A stretch of 32,607 bases of DNA, from assembly GCA_001304315.1 (NCBI GenBank), contig LJUW01000012.1, forward strand, positions 1 to 32,607, in the 5' to 3' direction. The notes beneath the pieces were generated by a model. The model searched no databases and was not told the DNA's origin. It worked only from the letters and a program-made list of their open reading frames with translations. The stretch is from a candidate division Zixibacteria bacterium SM23_73_2. Lineage in GTDB: Bacteria > Zixibacteria > MSB-5A5 > SM23-73-2. The position numbers and the translations under genes were made by a program. Each line of letters begins with the position of its first letter. The first letter of the stretch is position 1. Below, piece after piece: positions 14,952-22,938 of this stretch.

Positions 14952-15386
14952 ATGAAAGAATTGTCCCCAGAGGAAAATAAAAAGCTGAACGATTTTGCCC
15001 GGGGTGCCTGGGATCTGGTGATCCTGTTGGATGAGGTGATTATCTACCACTCGGATAAAGAAGACCTGTCCGGCCAGGGTATAAAGCCGGTGGTTGATTT
15101 CATAAGGAAATTCGGGACCTCGCTGAAAAACGTAGTGATATACGATAAAATAGTGGGGCAGGCAGTGGCTTTACTTTTCGTTTTTTTAAAGGTTAAAAAG
15201 GTTTATGGAGTTTTAGGAAGCGAAAAAGCGGAGAAAGTGTTAAAGAAATATCAAATCCCTTACCTCTTCCTTAAAATAGTCCCTTATATATCAAATCGTG
15301 ACAAAACCGGACCCTGTCCTTTTGAAATAAAAGCAGAGAGAAAAACTCCTGAGGAGTTCTGGAAAATGGTATCTGAGGAATGTTAA
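14952..15386 (+). CDS. DUF1893 family protein
   Basis: 144 residues with the DUF1893 pattern: ILLDEVIIYHSDKEDLSGQGIKPVVDFI, VVIYDKIVGQAVALLFVFLKVKKVYGVLGSEKA and a C-terminal cysteine segment KTGPCPFE. Structural work on the Thermotoga member (TM1506) placed the family in the cytidine deaminase-like superfamily, but the zinc ligands of active deaminases are not recognisable here. It is probably cytoplasmic, and the biochemical role is unknown. It is preceded by 88 bases without a clear promoter and followed by a palindromic repeat region. Confidence 0.8.
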   Translation: MKELSPEENKKLNDFARGAWDLVILLDEVIIYHSDKEDLSGQGIKPVVDFIRKFGTSLKNVVIYDKIVGQAVALLFVFLKVKKVYGVLGSEKAEKVLKKYQIPYLFLKIVPYISNRDKTGPCPFEIKAERKTPEEFWKMVSEEC

Positions 15387-15473
15387 TAATTTAGGTTCTT
15401 TTCCAATTTAGTTGCTACAGTTCTTGATAAGAGGAACAGATTTATAAATTTAGGTCGTTTGGCAAGGTAGGTA

Positions 15474-15529
15474 ACTCACCCCCTATCCCCCTCTCTTTTT
15501 AAGAGAGGGGGAATGAAAAGGGGGTGAGT
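15474..15529. repeat. Nested palindrome (two stacked inverted repeats)
   Basis: An outer 10-bp arm pair (ACTCACCCCC/GGGGGTGAGT) encloses a perfect 11-bp hairpin (CCCCCTCTCTT, TTT loop, AAGAGAGGGGG). It looks like an intergenic palindromic element rather than a terminator: there is no T-run after the outer arm. Confidence 0.75.
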
Positions 15530-15651
15530 ACAAGTAATCCTGTTTGATTTCCATATATCAGCGGGCATAAAGGATTAAAAACTTTTGTATGAATGCTTCG
15601 TACCAGACATCTTTTAGCAACCCTTTTGGAGAAGTCCCATAATTTATAACC

Positions 15652-15699
15652 GGAGTGCGAAAACCTGTTTTCGCTTGCAACAATAAATTGTTGCACTCC
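15652..15699. repeat. Three-way-junction palindrome (possible dispersed element)
   Basis: Outer arms GGAGTGC and GCACTCC enclose two perfect 8-bp hairpins: GCGAAAAC/GTTTTCGC and GCAACAAT/ATTGTTGC, each with a 2-nt loop. The track's minus-strand ORFs at 15499-15743 run through it and are not genes. Confidence 0.75.
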
Positions 15700-15705
15700 A
15701 GAATA

Positions 15706-15740
15706 AATAAAAAAGCCCCGGGTAACTCGCCCAGGGCTTT
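15706..15740 (-). terminator. Terminator of rpoD
   Basis: On the minus strand AAAGCCC and GGGCTTT pair, with an inner GGG/CCC extension, followed by TTTTTATTTATT. It lies about 20 nt past the rpoD stop. Confidence 0.85.
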
Positions 15741-15760
15741 CAATTTTTCTTTTTAAATTT

Positions 15761-16615
15761 TTAATTTATATATGCTCTCAGGGATTTGCTCCGGGAAGCG
15801 TGTCGCAGCCTTCTTATCGCCTTCTCCTTTATCTGTCTAACCCTCTCCCGGGTGAGGTTGAACCTGGCACCGATCTCCTCCAAAGTTAAAGCCTTCTCGT
15901 GATTCAAGCCAAAATAAAGGTTAACCACCTCAGCTTCACGAGCAGATAGGCTGTCCAGAGCTTTCTCGATCTCTATTCGCAAGGATTCCTCCAGAAGGTC
16001 CCTGTCCGGTGCTGGTTGGAGCTCATCCTCCAGAACGTCGATTAACGAATTGTCCTCGGAAACCGCAAAAGGGGCATCCAGAGACAGATGCGAGTTGGAG
16101 ATCTTAAGGGTATCCGATACCTCCGTCTCGGAGAGCTGCAGCTCCCTGGCAATCTCATCCGCAGAAGGTTCTCTACCGTACTCCTGCTCTAAGGTATTGG
16201 AGATCTTGCCTATCTTATGCAGGGTTCCGACCCGGTTCAAAGGAAGCCTGACAATCCTCGACTGCTCTGCCAGAGCCTGCAATATCGCCTGTCTTATCCA
16301 CCAAACCGCATAAGAGATGAACTTGAACCCCCTGGTCTCATCAAACCTTCTGGCTGCCTTGATAAGACCGATATTCCCCTCATTTATCAGATCAGCTAAG
16401 GAGAGCCCCTGGTTCTGATATTGTTTTGCCACGCTTACCACAAAGCGTAAATTAGCCTTGGTTAATTTTTCCAGGGCACTCTCATCTCCCTGACGAATCC
16501 TTTTAGCTAAATCAACCTCCTCTCGAGGAGTAATAAGAGGAGTTTCACCGATCTCCTTTAAATACAGGTCTAAAGATCGGTCCTCGTCTCTATACCTTCT
16601 TGACTGCTTTGCCAA
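15761..16615 (-). CDS. rpoD: Primary sigma factor, short RpoD type
   Basis: 284 residues. It lacks region 1.1 and the non-conserved insert, like the short RpoD of Bacteroidetes-type bacteria. Regions seen in order: 1.2 ([27 protein letters not shown]), 2 ([49 protein letters not shown]), 3 (IRLPLNR-like [29 protein letters not shown]) and 4 ([42 protein letters not shown]). An in-frame stop just upstream forces a TTG start, with GGAGG 11 nt before it, a wide spacing. It follows an HtrA protease gene by 34 nt and may share its transcript, which would link housekeeping sigma supply with envelope protease expression. Confidence 0.95.
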   Translation of the reverse strand: MAKQSRRYRDEDRSLDLYLKEIGETPLITPREEVDLAKRIRQGDESALEKLTKANLRFVVSVAKQYQNQGLSLADLINEGNIGLIKAARRFDETRGFKFISYAVWWIRQAILQALAEQSRIVRLPLNRVGTLHKIGKISNTLEQEYGREPSADEIARELQLSETEVSDTLKISNSHLSLDAPFAVSEDNSLIDVLEDELQPAPDRDLLEESLRIEIEKALDSLSAREAEVVNLYFGLNHEKALTLEEIGARFNLTRERVRQIKEKAIRRLRHASRSKSLRAYIN

Positions 16616-16649
16616 CTTTTATGGTTCCTCCTTTCTCGAAGAGAGTCCA

Positions 16650-18155
16650 TCAAGGTTTAATCGCTAAAAAGATGGTATTGCCATTTCTGGAGATTAAAAA
16701 TGGTATTGCTTTTCCCCTGTCTTTCAAAGAATCGATTATTCTCTCATAATCGGATAGATTCTCAACCTCACTCTGGTCGATTTCCATTATGATATCCCCT
16801 TCCCTTATTCCCTTTTTATCCGCGGCGCTACCGGGTTCAACCGAGACCACCAGCACACCGGGTGCCCACTTAACCTTGTATTGTGCAGCAAGCTGCTTGG
16901 TTGAGGTATTTACCGTCAGTCCCAGCCATTTCCCCTTCTGTTCCTTCTTCTCCGGTTCCGCTTGGGCAACGAAATCCGACTTGCTCCCCAATCTTGACCT
17001 GAGAATTTTTTCTTTACCGTCCCTTATAATTTTTAATTCCACCTCGGTATCGGGTGAGGTCTTAGCTACCATAAACATGAACTGCTGGACATTCTCAACC
17101 TTCTTGCCATTGAATTCAATAACCACGTCTCCCCTTAAAAGCCCTGCCCCCTCCGCCGGGGTGCCTTCCTGAACCTGATTTACGATAATCCCGTCGGTTG
17201 AAGATAAGTCCAAAGCCTCAGCCAAATCGTGGGTCACGTTTCCGATGTAAATCCCCAGATAGCCTCTGGTGACGCTTCTCCCGGCCATAAGATCGGGCAG
17301 AACCGATTTGGCCAAGTTGACCGGGATGGCAAATCCTATCCCGATGTTAAATCTCATACCGGTCGGGTTGGTAATGGCGGAATTTATCCCGATGACCTCC
17401 CCACCAATGTTAACCAGAGGTCCTCCTGAATTTCCTGGATTGATGGATGCGTCGGTCTGGATGTAATTCTGGTAAGAGGGTGTCATCTCCTCTCCAAAAT
17501 AGAGATTTCCCCGTCCCACAGCACTTATCACCCCCACGGTTACGGTTCTATCCAAGCCCAACTGCGGGAAGGGATTACCAATAGCGACTGCCCAGTCCCC
17601 AACCTTAATCGAGTCGGAATTGCCCAAGGTGACCACAGGCAAATCTCCCTCCGGTTCTATTTTCAAAACTGCTATATCCGTTTCCTGATCTTGTCCCAGA
17701 AGTTCAGCCTTGTATTCAGAACCATCCGAAAGCTTAACCCATATCTTATCCGCACCTGATACCACATGGTTATTGGTCAATATATATCCATCCTCTCTGA
17801 TAACAAAACCAGATCCCAAGCTGGAGGTTCTGTATTTCTCTTGAGGTACAGACTTTTCCGGAGGCTCTTCTCCGAAAAATCTTCTGTAGAATTCATCGAA
17901 GGGAATGTATCCAGATGACCTTTCCACCACCTTCTCAGCAGAGATATTAACCACCGAAGGGCTTACCATCTCAGCTACCTTAGCGAAAGGACTCTCCCCG
18001 GAATCGAAAACAGAACTTCCTTCCGAGAAAGCTTTTTCAGAAAAAGCTTCTTTTTTTGAAATGGTAATATTGAAATTTGAGGAAATCAGAATCCCAAAGA
18101 TTATGAAGATCAAAGCTAAAAATGCTAAAATCCCTGGATTTCTAAGTTTACGCAT
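16650..18155 (-). CDS. degP: DegP/HtrA-type periplasmic serine protease with two PDZ domains
   Basis: 501 residues. An N-terminal hydrophobic segment (about 8-28) anchors or exports the protein. The triad is His130 (LTNNHVV), Asp160 (ETDIAVLKI) and Ser243 (NPGNSGGPL). PDZ1 (about 295-380, IIVNQVQEGTPAEGAGLLRGD) and PDZ2 (about 405-495, VLVVSVEPGSAADKKGIREGD) follow. This is the most canonical Do-family protease of the three here. It lies 34 nt ahead of rpoD on the same strand and diverges from a third HtrA across 270 bases. The start is the only ATG near the signal segment; the upstream ribosome binding site is weak (GTGGG). Confidence 0.95.
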   Translation of the reverse strand: MRKLRNPGILAFLALIFIIFGILISSNFNITISKKEAFSEKAFSEGSSVFDSGESPFAKVAEMVSPSVVNISAEKVVERSSGYIPFDEFYRRFFGEEPPEKSVPQEKYRTSSLGSGFVIREDGYILTNNHVVSGADKIWVKLSDGSEYKAELLGQDQETDIAVLKIEPEGDLPVVTLGNSDSIKVGDWAVAIGNPFPQLGLDRTVTVGVISAVGRGNLYFGEEMTPSYQNYIQTDASINPGNSGGPLVNIGGEVIGINSAITNPTGMRFNIGIGFAIPVNLAKSVLPDLMAGRSVTRGYLGIYIGNVTHDLAEALDLSSTDGIIVNQVQEGTPAEGAGLLRGDVVIEFNGKKVENVQQFMFMVAKTSPDTEVELKIIRDGKEKILRSRLGSKSDFVAQAEPEKKEQKGKWLGLTVNTSTKQLAAQYKVKWAPGVLVVSVEPGSAADKKGIREGDIIMEIDQSEVENLSDYERIIDSLKDRGKAIPFLISRNGNTIFLAIKP

Positions 18156-18425
18156 AGTCTTTTACCCACTTTTTAATACGTTTTTTGCAATTTTTTATAC
18201 AAGTTTTTATAAAAAACCTTTTTTTAGCTCTACCTTACTAACTTCGGTAAAATTAAGAAAAAGGGGAGTTCTTTTTGTTCAAAAGCAAGCCTTGTGGTGA
18301 AAGTACGAAACATAATTCAAAAACTAATACGCAATAAATCTATTTATGTTTTGCAGTTGTTGAACATTTTTTCCTTGACCCAAAAATATTTTATATTTAC
18401 TTAGCGTAATCTTAGGAGGATAAAA
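18156..18425. other. Divergent promoter region between two HtrA genes
   Basis: 270 bases, AT-rich. On the plus strand TTGACC at 18375-18380 could be a -35, but no good -10 lies at the right distance. On the minus strand TTGTAT and TATTAA are 18 bases apart near 18180-18215. Neither is convincing. AGGAGG at 18414-18419 is the ribosome binding site of the plus-strand gene. Confidence 0.45.
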
Positions 18426-19772
18426 ATGAGAAGACTTTTTTTTATTTTAGCAGTTGTTTTACTGACCCTCTGGAGCAATTCATTTGCCTCACAAAAGACC
18501 CAGAGAATCTTAAGGCTTTTTGACGATTTAGAGGAGGTCATAATTTCGGTCTCGAATTCAATTAAACCCTCGGTTGTCCATATCGAGGTGGTTAAAAAAT
18601 CTGAGAGTTTCAAGTACAAATCCTTAGCCTCAGGTCTGATCGTGGATAAAGATGGTTTGATTCTTACCAACGAACATGTGGTGGATAAGGCTCAATCGAT
18701 CACCGTAACCCTGGCAAGCAAGCTCGAATATTCCGCAGAACTCATCGGAACAGATAAGCTCACCGATTTAGCCCTGATTAAAATAAAAACAGGCGAGAAT
18801 TTAATTGTGGCGAATTTGGGCGATTCGGAAAAGGTTGAGGTGGGGGAATGGGTAATTGCTGTGGGAAATCCTTACGGGTTTGACCGAACCGTGTCCTTTG
18901 GGATAATAAGCGGGATAGGAAGAGTATTGCCCAATCTACCGGTGGAGATACAGCCCATAAACGAGTTCATTCAAACCGATGCAGCCATTGATCCGGGCTC
19001 ATCCGGTGGTCCTCTGGTCAACCTGAAAGGGGAGGTAATAGGAATAAACTCGGTCTGGGTAGGGAGGGGACAGGGATTTACCATTCCAATAAACACAGCC
19101 ATTGAGGTCAAAGATAAACTTCTTTTATCCGGAACCATAGAAAGGGGCTGGATAGGAATTGAGATCCAACCTCTCAATAGAGATCTTGCCAGATATTTCG
19201 AGGATGAGGGTCTGGAGGGCATTATCGTTTCGGACGTGGAACCGGATTCACCTGCGGAAGCCTCTGGACTTCTATCCGGGGATATAATTATCGAGTATCA
19301 GGGAGAAAGGGTAAAAGCTGAAAAGGATGAAGATTTAAACAAATTCAATCTACTTATCTCTCAGACCAAACCGGAGGATAAAGCCAAACTGAAAATCAAA
19401 AGAGGTGAAAATCTTATAGAGATGGAAGTGGAAATCGGTCAAAAGCCAAAAGTGAAACCGGATGAATACGAGACAGATTTGGGCTTCACCGTTGAGGAGA
19501 TAACCGATGCCATGTACAAAAGATACAGGTTGGAGGATAGGGTAGGGGTTATAGTATCATATGTCGAGGTAGGAAGCCCCGCCAGCAAAGGGGAGCTTTC
19601 CGAATCGGATGTGATTATAAAAATAGAGGATCTAAGTATCGAAACCTTAGATGATTTCAAAGATGCTCTGGAAAAGCTTGACAACAGGGATCAATTTTTA
19701 TTAACGGTTAAAAGAGGAAAAAACAAAAGGTTCGTTCTGATAATAAAAGAGGAAGAAAAAGAACAGCAGTAA
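18426..19772 (+). CDS. Divergent HtrA-type serine protease with two PDZ domains
   Basis: 448 residues. A signal peptide (FFILAVVLLTLWSNSFA) is followed by a protease domain with His84 (LTNEHVV), Asp114 (LTDLALIKI) and Ser193. The usual GNSGG is GSSGG (DPGSSGGPL), and the strand before His reads ASGLIVD instead of GSGFIxx; the triad is intact, so activity is still expected. PDZ1 (about 240-330, IIVSDVEPDSPAEASGLLSGD) and PDZ2 (about 350-435, VIVSYVEVGSPASKGELSESD) follow, then an acidic/lysine tail. AGGAGG lies 6 nt before the ATG. It is transcribed away from the degP-rpoD pair. Its shorter linker and lack of the long loop after the signal peptide separate it from the other two. Confidence 0.93.
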   Translation: MRRLFFILAVVLLTLWSNSFASQKTQRILRLFDDLEEVIISVSNSIKPSVVHIEVVKKSESFKYKSLASGLIVDKDGLILTNEHVVDKAQSITVTLASKLEYSAELIGTDKLTDLALIKIKTGENLIVANLGDSEKVEVGEWVIAVGNPYGFDRTVSFGIISGIGRVLPNLPVEIQPINEFIQTDAAIDPGSSGGPLVNLKGEVIGINSVWVGRGQGFTIPINTAIEVKDKLLLSGTIERGWIGIEIQPLNRDLARYFEDEGLEGIIVSDVEPDSPAEASGLLSGDIIIEYQGERVKAEKDEDLNKFNLLISQTKPEDKAKLKIKRGENLIEMEVEIGQKPKVKPDEYETDLGFTVEEITDAMYKRYRLEDRVGVIVSYVEVGSPASKGELSESDVIIKIEDLSIETLDDFKDALEKLDNRDQFLLTVKRGKNKRFVLIIKEEEKEQQ

Positions 19773-20258
19773 CTCAAACCCTCTGGTTTGAATCTGATGT
19801 TTTTTTATAAATGATAAAAATCCTTCATCGACAATTCAGGATTTTAATAGTGCGGGGAATTCATCCCCGATTTTTTATTCAAACACAAAAAGGGGCTGTT
19901 GTTCAACCCCATTGTGTCATTCTGATCCCCCTAACAGCGGGGGGAAGAATCTCAGTTTTCTTGTGACATAAAAGACCCTTTACTCCTTTTCCCAGCCTAA
20001 GGGGGGGCAGTGTGATATTTGTAGACTTTGGCAAAAATCCCATTTATTTCCTCAAAACAAGTCAACAAATTTTTAACCGGATTTTGTAAGACAAAATTCT
20101 ATGGCAGGACCAATTCCTGCCACTATTATGAGATTAGCAAGGAGTTTATTGATATAATTGAATCTATTTTATGAGGGAAATCATCCCCGCCTCTTTTTAT
20201 AATGAACTCAAAAAAAGCACCGCAACCTTAGGTTTCGGCGACTGAGAATCCAAAACTT
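19773..20258. other. Intergenic region with several hairpins and repeat-like sequence
   Basis: No gene. It holds a 7-bp hairpin just after the HtrA stop (TCAAACC/GGTTTGA), the terminator at 19853-19876, a stretch of repeat-like sequence around 19910-19990 (TGTCATTCTGATCC, GAAGAATCTCAG) and a perfect 8-bp hairpin TGGCAGGA/TCCTGCCA at 20102-20122. Confidence 0.6.
19853..19876 (+). terminator. Intrinsic terminator after the third HtrA gene
   Basis: The 6-bp stem CGGGGA/TCCCCG with a 5-nt loop is followed by ATTTTTTATT on the plus strand. It is 80 nt past the stop. Confidence 0.7.
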
Positions 20259-22412
20259 TTATGAGGCCCTCCCCTCCACTAAATACATCCTGCTGTCCCC
20301 ATCATCCAGAGTCATCAAAATCCCATTTTTAAGTTCTTTTGAGGATGTTTTAATAACTTTATTCTCCAAAGGATCAACCAGCCTAATCCTTTTGCCTTTG
20401 ATCCCCAATTTTCTGGAGAAGAGTTTAAGAATGAAAGAGGTTCTCTGGTTAGATGAGATTTTAGTATTCAAAAGATACAAAACAACGCTTTTATCGTTTT
20501 TATGCACCGATAAATCGATATCCGGAACCGAACACCAGGCCAGGGTCTCTACTTTTGTCTTTTTCAAAACCTCCTCTAAGAAGGTAAGTTTTCTGTGGTT
20601 TCTAAAAGAAGCAATGTCAAAGGTGAAAAGCCAGACCTCACCTTTCCCCAGCTTGATTCTTACACCGACCTTTTTCCCGAAAGCCTTTGCCACAACCTGA
20701 GCACGAGTAGAAGCATTAATATACCCGAAACTCAGAGCATCGAATCTCTGCCCAAAAGCATCAATCTCCTCTATGGCTAATTTCTCTTTGGTTTTAGCAT
20801 TTAAAGCCCTGGACAGAGCATCACATCTTCTCATCTTATCATCCAGTTTGGGCAGAAGTCCAAAAAGGATTATGGTTTTCCCCTCTTTTGTGATTTCAAC
20901 TATTTTGTTTTGAGTCCCCTCATCCATGAATTCGGCACAGGGAACGAATAATATTCTGGATTTATCTGAGCTTTCCTCCAGCCACAGATCGGATATACAA
21001 TAATCCAACTTCAGATCATCCAGATCCTGGCTAAGTCCTCGATGGGTTTTTTTCAAAAGGATATTTACGTATCCAAATGGTTTTTCCACCCTCATCTGAG
21101 AAAACCAAAAGTAAGGTCGGTAATATGCCAAGCTAATCTCACCAAGACTTTTAAGTTCCTGCAAAGGTATTTTTTCAGTCAGAAGATTAATTTTTTTTAT
21201 TATGTCGTAGTTGTCTTGTATAGCCCCATCAGGGGCGAGGGGTGAATCGTACCAGAGATCCCCCTCAACAAACATGTAATAGTTAAAACCAATGATTCCT
21301 GAACGTAAAGCTTTTAAAAGAAAGAATTTTGTCTTTTTAGGAGTTATCGGAAAATACTTTTTCCCTTCCTGGGGAGAATCAGACCAACGACCACAGCTTA
21401 TGGATGAAGCCCACCGAAATCGTGCACATCCAACGAAATACTTAATATACCTGTTAAGTAACTGGCTATTTTCATCCCAGCTGATATCAGCACTCAGGAA
21501 TGTCTTTTCCTGGTCAAAATTACTCCAACTAAAGGGCAAGTAAAGATCAAGGGCAGAAAAAGAATTGGTGAAAAACATAGCATTGACTTCGAAGGATAAA
21601 AATAAATCCCTTAATTCGTTTATGAAATCCTCGAGGTACTTGTCCCTAAAACTGAGCCAGTCAAAGTACTTCACCAGATCAGAGGGTTTTTTCACCTTTA
21701 AGTTTCTCGGGGGTTCCATCTCTTTGAAATCCTTATATTTTCTTCCATAAATACGGTTTAATTTTTTTATATCCTTATACATATCCTCAAGATAATCGGG
21801 AAATAGATTTTTGACGATATTTTCCGAATAATTAGCGTCAAATGGTCCAGAATTATGCCCAAAAGACAATTGGTTATCCAGTTGAATCAAAAAAACCGGA
21901 CCCTTGGGATAGATGTAATTCTTTAATACTGAACTCAATGCGGTAAAATATCTTTTTAAGTAAGTTTTGAAAAAGGGATGATGATAACAGGGCACATAAC
22001 CTTGCTTTACCTTTACCCTATCTGAGGTTTTTATCGGCTGGTTTTCTGAATCTCTTGCCAAGACATCCGGGCTGGAAAATATGAACTCCGGATAACCGCC
22101 GTTTTCCCATTCGGATCCGATATAGGGACCAACTTTTAGTATCACCTTGAAGCCGAATTCCCTTGCTAATTCCAAAAATACCACAAGATCCGTTCTCGAA
22201 TCGGTCTGTCCCAAGAAATCGAAATCACCTGGTGAGATCTCATGGAGATTCCAGGGAACGCAGGTGGAAATAATCCGAAAACCCGCTTTCTTTATTCTCT
22301 CAAAACATACCGACCAGTACCTTTTATCTACCCTGAAATAATGGATCTCAGCTGAAAAAGGATAGTATTCCTCTTTTCCAATTAAAAATTTATTATCTTC
22401 TATTGTAATCAT
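20259..22412 (-). CDS. GH35/GH42-like clan A protein with altered catalytic sites
   Basis: 717 residues without a signal peptide, so probably cytoplasmic. The N-terminal barrel is GH35-like: FSAEIHYFRVDKRYW, GFRIISTCVPWNLHEISPGDFDF (about 45-66) and GPYIGSEWENGGYPEF (95-110). The middle (IYGRKYKDFKEMEPPRNL, DWLSFRDKYLEDFINEL) and the GATase-like part (ILFVPCAEFMDEGTQNKIVEI) recall GH42 beta-galactosidases. FNYYMFVEGD and SPLAPDGAIQDNYD match the GH35 end of the barrel. At the acid/base position the family QxENE/QxDNE motif reads IQLDNQ, giving Gln181, and I cannot find a glutamate at the nucleophile strand (SSISCGRW). It may be a non-hydrolytic carbohydrate-binding relative or use other residues. 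No glycan-utilisation partners lie nearby. Confidence 0.85.
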   Translation of the reverse strand: MITIEDNKFLIGKEEYYPFSAEIHYFRVDKRYWSVCFERIKKAGFRIISTCVPWNLHEISPGDFDFLGQTDSRTDLVVFLELAREFGFKVILKVGPYIGSEWENGGYPEFIFSSPDVLARDSENQPIKTSDRVKVKQGYVPCYHHPFFKTYLKRYFTALSSVLKNYIYPKGPVFLIQLDNQLSFGHNSGPFDANYSENIVKNLFPDYLEDMYKDIKKLNRIYGRKYKDFKEMEPPRNLKVKKPSDLVKYFDWLSFRDKYLEDFINELRDLFLSFEVNAMFFTNSFSALDLYLPFSWSNFDQEKTFLSADISWDENSQLLNRYIKYFVGCARFRWASSISCGRWSDSPQEGKKYFPITPKKTKFFLLKALRSGIIGFNYYMFVEGDLWYDSPLAPDGAIQDNYDIIKKINLLTEKIPLQELKSLGEISLAYYRPYFWFSQMRVEKPFGYVNILLKKTHRGLSQDLDDLKLDYCISDLWLEESSDKSRILFVPCAEFMDEGTQNKIVEITKEGKTIILFGLLPKLDDKMRRCDALSRALNAKTKEKLAIEEIDAFGQRFDALSFGYINASTRAQVVAKAFGKKVGVRIKLGKGEVWLFTFDIASFRNHRKLTFLEEVLKKTKVETLAWCSVPDIDLSVHKNDKSVVLYLLNTKISSNQRTSFILKLFSRKLGIKGKRIRLVDPLENKVIKTSSKELKNGILMTLDDGDSRMYLVEGRAS

Positions 22413-22489
22413 TTAAAAGTTGGAAGGCATAACCTATTGATTATATTGAATTTAAAAAATTAAACCCTTCTCTTTAATTTCATTTAAAT

Positions 22490-22518
22490 TTTATATCTAA
22501 ATTTTGATTTGTCAACAA
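22490..22518 (-). promoter_or_regulatory. Possible promoter of the GH35/42-like gene
   Basis: TATAAA (22495-22490) lies 17 bases after TTGTTG (22518-22513) on the minus strand. A better -35 (TTGACA, 22515-22510) is only 14 bases away. Confidence 0.35.
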
Positions 22519-22873
22519 AAAAATTCCCATTTTTGCATTTTTTTAGATTTTTTTGACAGAAAAGTTCAAGTAAAGTGTGTAATCTTTTGAATAACAACTA
22601 ATTAAAAACGAAGATGACTTCCCTGGTATAAAAGACTGATTTTTTTATTATGATTTTATAAGTTATTTAATGTCAATTAATTAGAAAAAATAATGCTAAA
22701 ATTTCCTCCTCGTTCTATCAGACATTAAAGAAATCGGCAAGTTTGAAACAAACTTAATGAAAAAACAAAAACCTTACTGAAAATAGTAAATTGATATTCC
22801 CCAGAGGGTCTCTGAAAAAGATGGTGTTTACTCAAAATCCTTATCCTCCTTCAATTTATCCTGAAGCAGTATG

Positions 22874-22910
22874 ATAAAAACCCCCATCCAAAAGACAAAG
22901 GATGGGGGTT
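22874..22910 (-). terminator. Terminator of the 407-residue T9SS-tail protein gene
   Basis: A perfect 11-bp stem (AACCCCCATCC/GGATGGGGGTT) with a 10-nt loop, followed by TTTATC on the minus strand. Confidence 0.85.
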
Positions 22911-22938
22911 GGTTATGTACAATTCTCAAGAACCGCTT

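Larger units (their letters stand above)
22413..22938. other. AT-rich intergenic region
   Basis: No gene. It contains the likely GH35/42-like gene promoter at the low-coordinate end and the terminator of the T9SS-tail protein gene at the other end. Nothing else was recognised. Confidence 0.6.

Noticed and set aside
15499-15743. Minus-strand ORFs of 61 and 65 residues downstream of rpoD
   Set aside because: They overlap the palindromic elements and the rpoD terminator, and their sequence reflects those repeats.
19900-19995. Possible CRISPR or tandem-repeat array
   Set aside because: The G/C runs and repeat-like words do not recur at regular spacing.
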